Assembly: GCA_937864235.1 (NCBI GenBank) | Contig: CALMJI010000027.1 | Coordinates: 1 to 45,378 of the forward strand | Source: an uncultured bacterium | GTDB taxonomy: Bacteria > Patescibacteriota > Minisyncoccia > SW-4-49-11 | Length of the DNA stretch: 45,378 bases | Direction: 5' to 3' | Part shown: positions 30,380 through 39,996 of the stretch, one piece after another | Layout of the letters: each line of letters starts with the position of its first letter | How positions within the stretch are numbered: position 1 is the first letter of the stretch | The notes under the pieces: model-generated | What the model was told of the DNA's origin: nothing | What the model saw: only the letters and a program-made list of their open reading frames with translations | The model's database searches: none | Translations under genes and position numbers: made by a program

Positions 30380-30565
30380 ATTCCCCTCTCCGCCCAAGGC
30401 GGATTAAAAAGCGAGGGAAAGTTTATTAGAGTATTTTGTCTCCCTTTGGAGGGAGTACCTGTAGGGGGAGGGTGGATACCTGTCAAACTATACTTGAAAA
30501 TCAACCAATATCCACCTCCGGCCTAAAGTCCACCTCCTCCAAAGGAGGACAAAATAACCACATGT
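30380..30565. repeat. Palindromic intergenic repeat element (family copy)
   Basis: 30435-30477 matches 43471-43513 at 42/43 positions; inverted partner tccacctccggcc...ctcctccaaaggaggacaaa. Confidence 0.8.
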
Positions 30566-30592
30566 CACCTCTACAGAATTTATAGTTTACAA

Positions 30593-32083
30593 TTACAATC
30601 TAGGGAATATATGTAAACTCTCCCCATTTAATAGCTTTTGCATTTGCTCTGAGGTTTTGGGCATAATGGGTTTGATAGCTTCTGTAATCCAAGCTAAATC
30701 TTGTAGCCATTTGCTAATATTTTGACCTAATACTTCTATCTGCCCTGTCTTATACAATTCCCATGGTTTGGTAGTTTCAATTTCCTGTCCAATTAAACTA
30801 ATTTTTTCTAATAGAGTATGAATAGCTTCATAAATATCATAGTTTTTCATCGCTTGATGATATTCTTCTGGAATATTGATAGTTTCAGATTTAGCAAACA
30901 TATCATATTTTTTCGCCATACCTACTACTCGACTAAAAGTATTACCAAATTTATTGACAAGTTCGGATTCATAAACCCCCATAATCTTCTCTGTGGTAAT
31001 ATCTCCATCATTACCTATTCGCATCTCTCTTAAGATTACATATCTTAGAACATCATTACCTAAATTGTTAGTAATTTGATTAAATTCTTCGATTATATCT
31101 TGTGGCACTATAACATTACCAATACTTTTAGACATTTTTCTACCTCCTGATAAGAAAAATCCAGTCACCAACATTGTCTTTGGCAATTTATCTTCAGGAA
31201 CACCTAAAGCCAATAAAAAGGCTGGCCAGAATATAGTATGGAATTTCATTATATCCTTACCTAATATTTGTAAATTAGGAGCCCAAATATCTTGAATTCT
31301 ATCTAGAATTTCCTCAACTGACAAATCTGTAATATCTATATTCTGACTCACCAAAATTCCAGACATATAGCTGAATAAAGCATCTATCCAAACATACAAA
31401 GTCTGATTAGGATCAAATGGGACAGGAATACCCCAGCTAACCTTTTCTCTAGTGACAGAGAAATCACCTACATCTGGATTTTTGAGTAATTCTAGAGTTT
31501 CATTTTTTCTAGATTCAGGTACAATTTCAATGGTCCCATTTTCAATCAATTGCCTGATTTTATCTTTATATTTAGTAAGTCTAAAGAAATAATTATTTTC
31601 TAACACAATTTGAGGTTTTTCATCATGGTCAGGACATAATCCACCCTCTCTCAACTCGGATTGAGTGACAAAGGCTTCCGCCCCTACACAATATAAAGCC
31701 TCATATTGGTGTAAATATACATCATCGCTTGCCAATAACTTAGTGATTACAAATTGGCAAAAAGACTTATGTATTGGATTAGTAGTACGAGCAAAATAAT
31801 CATAACTTAAACCTGAACTTTTCCAAGTATCTTGCCAAATGGATGAAAGTTTATCGGTATGTTCTTGAGGGGATAGATTATTTTTCTGAGCCGCCTCAGC
31901 TACTTTCTGCCCATGCTCATCGGTTCCTGTCAAAAAGAAAGCTCCTGACTCAAATTGTTTATGATATCTTGCCATTACATCAGCAATAGTGGTTGCATAA
32001 TAATGCCCAAGATGAGGTTCTCCATTCAAATAATAGAGAGGAGCTGTGACAAAAAAGGTTTTATTTTTTTGATCTGATGCCAT
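30593..32083 (-). CDS. metG: Methionyl-tRNA synthetase
   Basis: FFVTAPLYYLNGEPHLGHYYATTIADVMARY, FLTGTDEHGQK, GRKMSKSIGNVI. Confidence 0.97.
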   Translation of the reverse strand: MASDQKNKTFFVTAPLYYLNGEPHLGHYYATTIADVMARYHKQFESGAFFLTGTDEHGQKVAEAAQKNNLSPQEHTDKLSSIWQDTWKSSGLSYDYFARTTNPIHKSFCQFVITKLLASDDVYLHQYEALYCVGAEAFVTQSELREGGLCPDHDEKPQIVLENNYFFRLTKYKDKIRQLIENGTIEIVPESRKNETLELLKNPDVGDFSVTREKVSWGIPVPFDPNQTLYVWIDALFSYMSGILVSQNIDITDLSVEEILDRIQDIWAPNLQILGKDIMKFHTIFWPAFLLALGVPEDKLPKTMLVTGFFLSGGRKMSKSIGNVIVPQDIIEEFNQITNNLGNDVLRYVILREMRIGNDGDITTEKIMGVYESELVNKFGNTFSRVVGMAKKYDMFAKSETINIPEEYHQAMKNYDIYEAIHTLLEKISLIGQEIETTKPWELYKTGQIEVLGQNISKWLQDLAWITEAIKPIMPKTSEQMQKLLNGESLHIFPRL

Positions 32084-32107
32084 ATTTATAAATCAATAGA
32101 ATATAAT

Positions 32108-32563
32108 TTATTTAATCTCCAAAATTGTATATTTCTGAACTCCGGCAGGAGTTTCCACTTCTACCTCTTCTCCCACACTACGATGCATAAAGGCTTGACC
32201 TAGAGGAGATTCATCAGATATTTTTCTCTCAGCTGGATTAGCTTCAGTTGGACCAACGATAAGAAAATCTCTTTCTCCAGTTCCATTAGCTACCTTTATC
32301 TGAGACCCTAAAGCTACAAACTGAGAGTTACTTGGAGATTCTACTACTTCGGCATTACGAATCAAATCTTCTAATTCTAGAATTTTAGATTCATTAAAGG
32401 CCATATCATTTTTTGCTTCATGATATTCTCCATTTTCCTTCAAATCACCTTGTTCTTTGGCAGCTTTAATCTTTTCGATTATTTCTTTACGCCTCAACAT
32501 TAGAGCCTCAAGTTCAACTTGCGCTTTTTCAAGTCCAGATTGTGTCATATGATATTTCTTCAT
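32108..32563 (-). CDS. greA: Transcription elongation factor GreA
   Basis: MTQSGLEKAQVELEALMLRRKEIIEKIKAAKEQGDLKENGEYHEAKNDMAFNESKILELEDLI. Confidence 0.96.
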   Translation of the reverse strand: MKKYHMTQSGLEKAQVELEALMLRRKEIIEKIKAAKEQGDLKENGEYHEAKNDMAFNESKILELEDLIRNAEVVESPSNSQFVALGSQIKVANGTGERDFLIVGPTEANPAERKISDESPLGQAFMHRSVGEEVEVETPAGVQKYTILEIK

Positions 32564-32662
32564 AATTAGATATAATTATAGTTAATAAAATAAAGTAAAT
32601 ACTTATATTTTATATTTCGCTTAATTCTGGTTGATGTGATTTAATATTCACTTTTACTGTGA

Positions 32663-34618
32663 ATGGAGTATACTATATATATGTATATTTTGCAAGTAGT
32701 ACCCCTTATCAAACTTCCTTGGCAGATGAGCCACACTCTGACATACTATTCATCCGAAGAAATACTTCCGGGCAGTCTTGTCATAGTTGAAGTTCGTACC
32801 ACCTATATTACATCAATTGTTTACTTTTGTCAAGAGTTGACAAAAGATAGGCAAAACATCCGTAAATTCTCTAACTTTAGCCCTAAACCAATAGAAAAGA
32901 GTTTCTCCAATAATCCCCTCTTAACTGAAAACCAACTCCAATTAGCCGAATGGATTAGTAATTATTATGCCCATCCTTTGGGAAATATTATAAAGTGGTT
33001 TTTACCCAGATTATCTAGTAAAATCAAAAGATACCCCAAAATACTCGAATCCCCTACCAAAAATATAAAATTAGGAGATAAATATACACCAAAATTAGTC
33101 ATATACCCAACAAATGTAAGATTAAAACATTATCATAAAGTTATCAATCAAACTCAAGGTCAAATTCTAATCTTAACTCCAGATAATATTAGTCTTGAGA
33201 TGATAACTCAAGAATTAGGTAATTATAATCCAGTCACTATTAACTCTCAAATTAAAACCAGTGAGTTTAGGAAGATATGGGCTGGGATTAAATCTGGAGC
33301 GACTAAAGTAATTATTGGAAATAGAAGTGCTCTTTTCTTACCCTTTCAAAATTTAGAGAGTATTATTATAGAAGATGAGGCCTCTGAGGCTTATTATTCT
33401 TTTGAGACTAAGCCACATTATCATACTACTACTATAGCAGTAAAATTAGCCCAATTACATCAAGCTAACTTGACTTTAGCTTCCAATTTACCAAGTATTA
33501 ATAGCCTAGATATATTAGAGAAAAATAATTTAAGTCTTCCAGCTGAATTTTATCCTGATAATAATAATTTGAAGACCGAATTAATAGAAATGCCTATAGA
33601 ATTTACTAAAGGTAATAAAGAATTATTATCAATACCTGTTCAAAAAGCTATTAGAAAAGCTATAGATAAAAATCAATCTATAATTATATATATCAATCGT
33701 CGAGGAGAGTCACTATATATGTCTTGCAGAGATTGTGGATATCATTTGAGAGACCCTAAGTCTGGTAGTTTGCTCACGGTACATAGAGTAGATACTTTAG
33801 CCAAAAAAGTACCTAATTATACTGAAAGTCAAATTTTAATGTCCCATACTTCCAGAAAATGGTTCAAAATGATACATCAATGCCCTCAATGCAAGTCCTA
33901 TAATCTCAAGCAAGGAGGCATAGGTATACAAAAGATTCAATCTATTATACAAGAGTTATACCCTCAAACTCCAAGTTTTATACTATCTAGTGATACTGCC
34001 TCTGATGTTAGCACCCAAAAAGATATCATCGATAAATTCATACATAGTACTCCTGCCATACTATTGACTACCAGTATGATACATAAATTCTTAGATATTA
34101 TACCAAAAACTCTCACCATAATCCCTTCTGCTGAATCTCTTATTAATTTTCCTGATTATAGTATCAGAGAAAAATCGATTCAAGTGCTAACTGAGTTAAT
34201 CCAAAACAGCCATAAAACCTTAATTCAAACCTTCACCACTTGGAATAAAGAAGAAGAATTACCAACCCATATTTATAATATAATCAATCGTCCTCTAGTA
34301 GAATTATGGCAACAAGAATACCAAAACAGACAATTATATCAATACCCTCCACATTATGAGATTATTGCTATTCACTCACAACATAGCTATAGAGAAAAAG
34401 CCTTAAGCCAAGCTCTAAGAGTCAAGACTGCCCTAAATAATATACATATCAAAGCCCTCGGACCGCTAGAAAAGTATTTGGCTAAAGGAAAAGGAATATA
34501 TCAATTTACCTTAATTATACAAACCACACCAAAACAAGCTCAGAGTATCAAAAGCAAATTAGTGCCAATTCTAGAAAGAGGTCAGGATATTGAAATAAAT
34601 CCTCAAAATTTGTTGTAA
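32663..34618 (+). CDS. priA: PriA-like primosomal protein with degenerate helicase motifs
   Basis: N-terminal PLIKLPWQMSHTLTYYSSEEILPGSLVIVEV (3'BD-like), ATKVIIGNRSALFLPFQNLESIIIEDEASEAYYSFETKPHYHTTTIAVKLAQ, CxxC pairs, PriA-like C-terminus; Walker A absent. Start may be ATG 32693. Confidence 0.85.
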   Translation: MEYTIYMYILQVVPLIKLPWQMSHTLTYYSSEEILPGSLVIVEVRTTYITSIVYFCQELTKDRQNIRKFSNFSPKPIEKSFSNNPLLTENQLQLAEWISNYYAHPLGNIIKWFLPRLSSKIKRYPKILESPTKNIKLGDKYTPKLVIYPTNVRLKHYHKVINQTQGQILILTPDNISLEMITQELGNYNPVTINSQIKTSEFRKIWAGIKSGATKVIIGNRSALFLPFQNLESIIIEDEASEAYYSFETKPHYHTTTIAVKLAQLHQANLTLASNLPSINSLDILEKNNLSLPAEFYPDNNNLKTELIEMPIEFTKGNKELLSIPVQKAIRKAIDKNQSIIIYINRRGESLYMSCRDCGYHLRDPKSGSLLTVHRVDTLAKKVPNYTESQILMSHTSRKWFKMIHQCPQCKSYNLKQGGIGIQKIQSIIQELYPQTPSFILSSDTASDVSTQKDIIDKFIHSTPAILLTTSMIHKFLDIIPKTLTIIPSAESLINFPDYSIREKSIQVLTELIQNSHKTLIQTFTTWNKEEELPTHIYNIINRPLVELWQQEYQNRQLYQYPPHYEIIAIHSQHSYREKALSQALRVKTALNNIHIKALGPLEKYLAKGKGIYQFTLIIQTTPKQAQSIKSKLVPILERGQDIEINPQNLL

Positions 34619-34624
34619 GAGAAC

Positions 34625-34752
34625 TTTAGCTCAATCCACCTCCGGCACTTAGTACCACCTCCTCCGAAGGAGGACAAATTATTCGAGCTTACTGTCTCCT
34701 TTTGCCTGCCTGCGGTAGGCGGGGAGGGAGTAGCCGTAGGGGGAGAGTGGAA
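34625..34752. repeat. Palindromic intergenic repeat element with nested palindromic insertion
   Basis: aatccacctccgg...cctcctccgaaggaggacaaa, then tgtctcctttt|gcctgcctgcggtaggcgg|ggagggagtagccgtagggggagagtgg. Confidence 0.75.
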
Positions 34753-34768
34753 AAATTTACAATAATAA

Positions 34769-37132
34769 CTATACCTCCTTCCTATACTTACTCCATATCC
34801 TATATCCCCACCAAATGAGATTGAAGGCAAGAGCAGTGCTAAATATTCCATATTTGGTTAGGAATTCTTTTAACTGAGTATTATTCTTAAGTATAATATC
34901 TGAAGATTCTGAAATCTTATACTCATCCAAACCTCTATACTCTGTGGTTGTGGTGGAGATCAGATTAGATGGATTATTATCTAGTGCTGATATTGTTGAT
35001 GGTTGTATATTATTCGTACTAGCCTTTTTGATGATTGGAGTGGATTGAATCTGACTATTATTCCATGGAACTAATCTAATTTCTCCATCATAAACTTCTA
35101 TAAATCCTGTTGCTGTCACTATATCATTCTTTTTCATTTTTGGTCTGGTGATTTTATCAGCATATAGTTTCACTGCTGTGTTCTGGTTTTTGTTATTAAT
35201 TACTAATTTGGTCTTGGTATTGGTATCTAAAACTCCACTAACTGTTATTATTTTACCCCAATCGGAATTATCTGGATTGGCTATTTTTTCTGGCTTAATA
35301 GTAATTACTTGCTCTGAGATTAGCTCTATATTATCTGCTGAGGTGGTCTTGATATATTGCTGAGTATCGGTATTATTCCATTCAGCTTGTATTCTCACCA
35401 AATTTCCTGATTTGAGACTTGGAAATCGCTTTTGTCTATCATATACTTTGACTATTCTATTGTCTTTGATAATATAAAAGCTATTATCTAGTAATTCCCC
35501 TACTGGTATTATAACCTGACCTTCTATTATTATATATTCGCCATCTTCAATTTGTAATAAATTTTCTATATTCTCAATTTTGATGTAAGTTTTGGAATCT
35601 TCTGAATTGGTATTCTCAGTGAATATATTAGAAGCATTAGGAGTTACGGTTTGCGTCCAGCTCCAAGTTTGTAATACTGGAATATAGGAGAGCCCCTTAT
35701 AAGCTTTGGTATAAGAGGTAGTGGATTGGATTTGATTATAATTATCTATGAGAGTCACTGTCTCACTAGTATTATTAAGGGCTATCTTGGTCTCTGATTG
35801 ACTATATGATTTATAACTCTTGCCTTGAATAGTGCCTGAGAGGCTATAACTTTTGGCTAAATCAGATAATTTCCAACCTGTCAGATCAATATCCTGCTCT
35901 GTGCCATTATAAAGTTCTATAAATTCTTCTCCGGAGCTAGGATAAGGATAAAGTTCAGAAATTATGATGCTTCCAATATTATACTTTGGTAATTGTGGGG
36001 TTATTGGGATAGGTGCAACTGGAGTAGGAGTGATTGGAGTAATTATAACTTCATCATTAACTGGAGGTGTATTGACTGCATTTGGGGAGGGAATAGTATT
36101 CCATAGCCATTTACCATCTATATACATATAGCTAGAGCCTTTTGGTGAGTTCTTATAATCTACTTGAGATTGTATTGTCCCATTAGGGTCATACAGTATC
36201 ACTGAGTCTTGGTCATTATTTAATCCAATTTTGAGAGCTCCCCCATCCTCTAAGACTAGAAACCCTTTAGCTGGGACACTACCACTCAAAGTCTGTATAG
36301 GAGAGCTTGGGACTGTACTATTATCAGGAATATCATCTAATTTCCAATTTACTAAATCTATATCTTTATCTGTAGTATTGTATAATTCTACAAATTCCTT
36401 ACTTACTTCAGCTGGATTAGGGTAAATTTCAGAAATAATGACTCCGCCATAAACAATTTTTTCTGGTTCTGAAGTTATAGGATTGGAAGTTAAATCTTCA
36501 GATGATGGAGGAGTTTTTGGTATAATGCTAGATAAATCTATATTGAGTGGTGAATGTGGCTTTACTTCCCAGACCAAATTACTAACTTTATGCAGAGATT
36601 GAGTATTAGTAGTCGTCTGAGGCCATTTACCTCTAAAATTGACAGAATCTATAGTAGTTCCCATATCATTGCGAAGCTCTATGTACGCTCCTGCGGTATT
36701 ACTAAGTGAACCAAAATTAGTGCTGGTTGTATTTATCACTTTATCAATGGGAGGTAAAGTGATCTGTGAGCTAGTAATCCTACGAATAACTACATAGTCT
36801 GTGATACTACCAGAGAGAGCTATAGTTTTATCCCCACTTCCAGAGACAATTCTAAGAGTCCAACCTGATAATGATATTGGAACTGCTGGATTGGGATTTT
36901 TGAGCTCTATAAACTCATCATTTGAGCTGGGAGTATTATCCTTCCAATCAGTATAGCCAATATAATTGATTTCATTAATTTCAACCGATTGGAAGCTAGC
37001 AAATGTAAAGTGTGGGATAAACAAAAATAGCCCCAAGATGAGGGCTAGAAGTTTATGAATTTTGAGAATTGTTGTTATTCTCTTGAGATTTTGAATTTGG
37101 GTCTGTTTTTGTTGGATCATATGTATAGGCAT
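34769..37132 (-). CDS. Secreted/membrane-anchored lamin-tail-domain (LTD) repeat protein with OB-fold-like region
   Basis: Signal peptide; repeated IIISEIYPNP...EFVELYNTTDKDIDLVNWKL / IIISELYPYPSSGEEFIELYNGTEQDIDLTGWKL; C-terminal TM. Confidence 0.85.
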   Translation of the reverse strand: MPIHMIQQKQTQIQNLKRITTILKIHKLLALILGLFLFIPHFTFASFQSVEINEINYIGYTDWKDNTPSSNDEFIELKNPNPAVPISLSGWTLRIVSGSGDKTIALSGSITDYVVIRRITSSQITLPPIDKVINTTSTNFGSLSNTAGAYIELRNDMGTTIDSVNFRGKWPQTTTNTQSLHKVSNLVWEVKPHSPLNIDLSSIIPKTPPSSEDLTSNPITSEPEKIVYGGVIISEIYPNPAEVSKEFVELYNTTDKDIDLVNWKLDDIPDNSTVPSSPIQTLSGSVPAKGFLVLEDGGALKIGLNNDQDSVILYDPNGTIQSQVDYKNSPKGSSYMYIDGKWLWNTIPSPNAVNTPPVNDEVIITPITPTPVAPIPITPQLPKYNIGSIIISELYPYPSSGEEFIELYNGTEQDIDLTGWKLSDLAKSYSLSGTIQGKSYKSYSQSETKIALNNTSETVTLIDNYNQIQSTTSYTKAYKGLSYIPVLQTWSWTQTVTPNASNIFTENTNSEDSKTYIKIENIENLLQIEDGEYIIIEGQVIIPVGELLDNSFYIIKDNRIVKVYDRQKRFPSLKSGNLVRIQAEWNNTDTQQYIKTTSADNIELISEQVITIKPEKIANPDNSDWGKIITVSGVLDTNTKTKLVINNKNQNTAVKLYADKITRPKMKKNDIVTATGFIEVYDGEIRLVPWNNSQIQSTPIIKKASTNNIQPSTISALDNNPSNLISTTTTEYRGLDEYKISESSDIILKNNTQLKEFLTKYGIFSTALAFNLIWWGYRIWSKYRKEV

Positions 37133-37685
37133 TATGTAATTCTACTTTTCTATTATCCTCGGCAAATTTTAAGATAATATCCTTCGCCTTATATGGGTAT
37201 GGAATATTATCAAAAAACAAGGTCTTTTGGTCAGCTCCAGCGGTCTGTATCCTGACATCTCCAAAATGTAAAATATTAGCAAAGAATCCTTTTGCTACCA
37301 CTTCTATATCTTGAACATTACCAATATCAGCCTCAGAGACTTTGCGATGAAAAAAATCAATCTGATCAATTGTTAAAACTCGCTGATTGGTAACAATATA
37401 TGAATCGAGATAATAGTGAGTCCAAGTCAAAAAAGCAGTAAATAATATAAATAAAATAATTAATGTAATAATAAAATCAAAAATAGCACCGATGAAAGGG
37501 TCTTGTAATATTATAATATTATTTGGTAAAATTACAGCTAAAAATAATACTATTACTAATAAAATTAAATTCAATATATACGGCATTATCAAGAAAAATA
37601 TTGACCTTCTGAATACAATTTTTACCTCTTCTCCCTTATGTTGCCCTGGAAAATGTAGATGTTTACCTGTGGCTCTATCAAGCAT
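37053..37685 (-). CDS. PH domain (YdbS-like) membrane protein
   Basis: Two TM segments then YIVTNQRVLTIDQIDFFHRKVSEADIGNVQDIEVVAKGFFANILHFGDVRIQTAG. Confidence 0.85.
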   Translation of the reverse strand: MLDRATGKHLHFPGQHKGEEVKIVFRRSIFFLIMPYILNLILLVIVLFLAVILPNNIIILQDPFIGAIFDFIITLIILFILFTAFLTWTHYYLDSYIVTNQRVLTIDQIDFFHRKVSEADIGNVQDIEVVAKGFFANILHFGDVRIQTAGADQKTLFFDNIPYPYKAKDIILKFAEDNRKVELHNAYTYDPTKTDPNSKSQENNNNSQNS

Positions 37686-37694
37686 ATTAGTATT

Positions 37695-37901
37695 TTAATT
37701 AGTTAGACTTAATATAGATTGTAAATTCATAAAAAGCAAAATTAGCAAAATCACACTGCCCGCTACATAGGCAATAGATGATACAATAGCTACTCTAGTA
37801 TTAATCCCAAAAGCAAAAATATGATATAGCATCACTATACTACCAATAATATAAGCTAGCAGTATAATCAGATAAGTAGCAATAAATAGTTGATTAGACA
37901 T
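37695..37901 (-). CDS. Small membrane protein, unknown
   Basis: 68 aa, two TM segments, tightly packed between ruvB and the PH-domain gene. Confidence 0.6.
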   Translation of the reverse strand: MSNQLFIATYLIILLAYIIGSIVMLYHIFAFGINTRVAIVSSIAYVAGSVILLILLFMNLQSILSLTN

Positions 37902-37907
37902 AAATTG

Positions 37908-38912
37908 TTAGATTAGAGGTTTTTGGGGAGGTAATTTGCCAAAATATTCATAACACAAGCTAGTCACCATTCTACCTTTGGGAGTTCTTTGTAATAACCC
38001 TTGTCGCATTAGAAATGGTTCATAAATCTCCTCTATTGTGACAGTCTCCTCAGAAGTGGAAGCTGCTAAGGTAGACAATCCCACTGGTCCACCATTAAAA
38101 ATATTCATAATAGTCTCAAGGATTTTCCTGTCTCCTGCCTCAAGCCCCTTATCATCTACATCTAACAATTCAAAAGTCTCTTGTATAACTTTAGCGTCAA
38201 TCACACCATCATTATGCACTTCCGCAAAATCTCTTACTCGTTTTAATAATCTATTAGCTACTCTTGGGGTATGGCGACTTCTATTAGCAATATGCTGATA
38301 AACTTCTGGAGAGTCAGCTTTGACCGACAAGATATTACTAGATCGCTTCAAAATATCTATAATATGATCCTGATTATAAAAGTCAAAACTATAAATATTG
38401 CCAAAACGACTTCTAAAAGGTCCCGAGAGAGACCCAAATTTAGTAGTAGCTCCAATCAAAGTAAATTTGGGTAAATCAAGTCTTAGAGTTCGGGCAGATG
38501 GTCCTTTACCCACAATAATATCCAAAACAAAATCCTCCATCGCTGAGTACAAAATCTCCTCTAAAGTCTTGGACAGACGATGGATTTCATCAATGAACAA
38601 AATATCTCCAGCCTCAATATTAGTAAGGATTGAAGCTAAGTCTCCCGCCTTTTCCAGAGCCGGACCTGAAGTAACTTTCATATTAGACCCAAGATACTTA
38701 GCAATCAGATAAGCTAAACTGGTCTTCCCAAGCCCAGGAGGTCCATAAAATAAAAGATGGTCTAGAGCCTCTCCCCTTTTCTGAGCCGCCTGAATAGAAA
38801 TAGAAAGATTTTTTTTAATTTGATCTTGCCCAATATACTCATCAAAAGTCTGCGGCCTCAAACTCTGATCTATACTGCTATCTTCTTGTATTTCTTTTGA
38901 TGATGTAATCAT
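37908..38912 (-). CDS. ruvB: Holliday junction branch migration helicase RuvB
   Basis: LRPQTFDEYIGQDQIKKNL, HLLFYGPPGLGKTSLAYLIA, ILFIDEIHRLSKTLEEILYSAMEDF, RSRFGNIYSFDFY. Confidence 0.98.
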   Translation of the reverse strand: MITSSKEIQEDSSIDQSLRPQTFDEYIGQDQIKKNLSISIQAAQKRGEALDHLLFYGPPGLGKTSLAYLIAKYLGSNMKVTSGPALEKAGDLASILTNIEAGDILFIDEIHRLSKTLEEILYSAMEDFVLDIIVGKGPSARTLRLDLPKFTLIGATTKFGSLSGPFRSRFGNIYSFDFYNQDHIIDILKRSSNILSVKADSPEVYQHIANRSRHTPRVANRLLKRVRDFAEVHNDGVIDAKVIQETFELLDVDDKGLEAGDRKILETIMNIFNGGPVGLSTLAASTSEETVTIEEIYEPFLMRQGLLQRTPKGRMVTSLCYEYFGKLPPQKPLI

Positions 38913-38973
38913 AGATTACGATAATTATATACTATTATTGTAGCATATTTTTAGGGATTTGTATAGATGAGCT

Positions 38974-39984
38974 TTACAATACCTCTATTGTGCTAAGTAT
39001 AGTGTGCATTAGGTTATTTACTTTTTCTGAATTATCTCTCTCTATACCATTAATACCTGGTATACCAGTATTTTGATAGTTAATAATCGCAAATTTATTA
39101 TTGCTTAGAGTCAATATAAATAATTCTCTTTCTCTTGTTTGAAGATTTTTATTATTATCAACACCTAATATAGAATTACATTTAATAATATTAGATGCTT
39201 GATTAGTATTATTCTGAACAATAAATGGGTTTTTAAATTGTTCAATCTTTTCTCCATCTAAACATAATGCTGTGACTTCATCTAATCTTTTTTGTTTTTC
39301 TACTCTTGTAATAGTTGCTTTTACATTTGGTCCATTAAATTTTTCATCATATTCATATCCAGTAACTTGATATTCTGTCTCACAATTTTTAGGAATAGCA
39401 GTATATAAATATCCCATTCCTCCTTCTTCACTAATATCATACTTACAAGTTTGAGTCCTATAAACACTAAATATATCACTTAAACTTAAATTTTCACTTT
39501 CCACAACACTTATTTCAATAGGATTGAGCCAGTATGCCCCAGCCCCTGTAGCCTCACCATTGGGATTAACTGATATAAGAGCGTCAATTTTTAATTTATA
39601 GTTAGAAAATAAATCTGATTTATCAATACTTGCATCAACAGCCGAAAGATAATATTTTGATGGTAATCCATACCTAGTTAAATTTCCATTAGTAGATATA
39701 GGCGATTTATACCTAATCCCTACATCTCCCAATTTAGTCTCTCGAAATTCCCACCCTGTTGTATCTACCTTAGTAATTGGATAATCTGGTAATTCCTTTT
39801 CCTTTACTGGCTCTGGGTCCATTACTTTTGGATCTGTCTTAGCTGGTGCTGGCTCTGTCACACTTACCTCCGCCATTGGCTCTCGGTTCATATCCCATAG
39901 CAGATACCCGAATATTCCCAAGATTACAAATATTATTCCGAACCCGATTATTGTTAATTTATCTTTTTGCCAATTCATTTTCAT
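38974..39984 (-). CDS. Anchored extracytoplasmic protein A (shared anchor, unique ectodomain)
   Basis: MKMNWQKDKLTIIGFGIIFVILGIFGYLLWDMNREPMAEVSVTEPAPAK... anchor shared with the next two genes; distinct C-terminal domain. Confidence 0.8.
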   Translation of the reverse strand: MKMNWQKDKLTIIGFGIIFVILGIFGYLLWDMNREPMAEVSVTEPAPAKTDPKVMDPEPVKEKELPDYPITKVDTTGWEFRETKLGDVGIRYKSPISTNGNLTRYGLPSKYYLSAVDASIDKSDLFSNYKLKIDALISVNPNGEATGAGAYWLNPIEISVVESENLSLSDIFSVYRTQTCKYDISEEGGMGYLYTAIPKNCETEYQVTGYEYDEKFNGPNVKATITRVEKQKRLDEVTALCLDGEKIEQFKNPFIVQNNTNQASNIIKCNSILGVDNNKNLQTRERELFILTLSNNKFAIINYQNTGIPGINGIERDNSEKVNNLMHTILSTIEVL

Positions 39985-39996
39985 ATATTTAATTTT

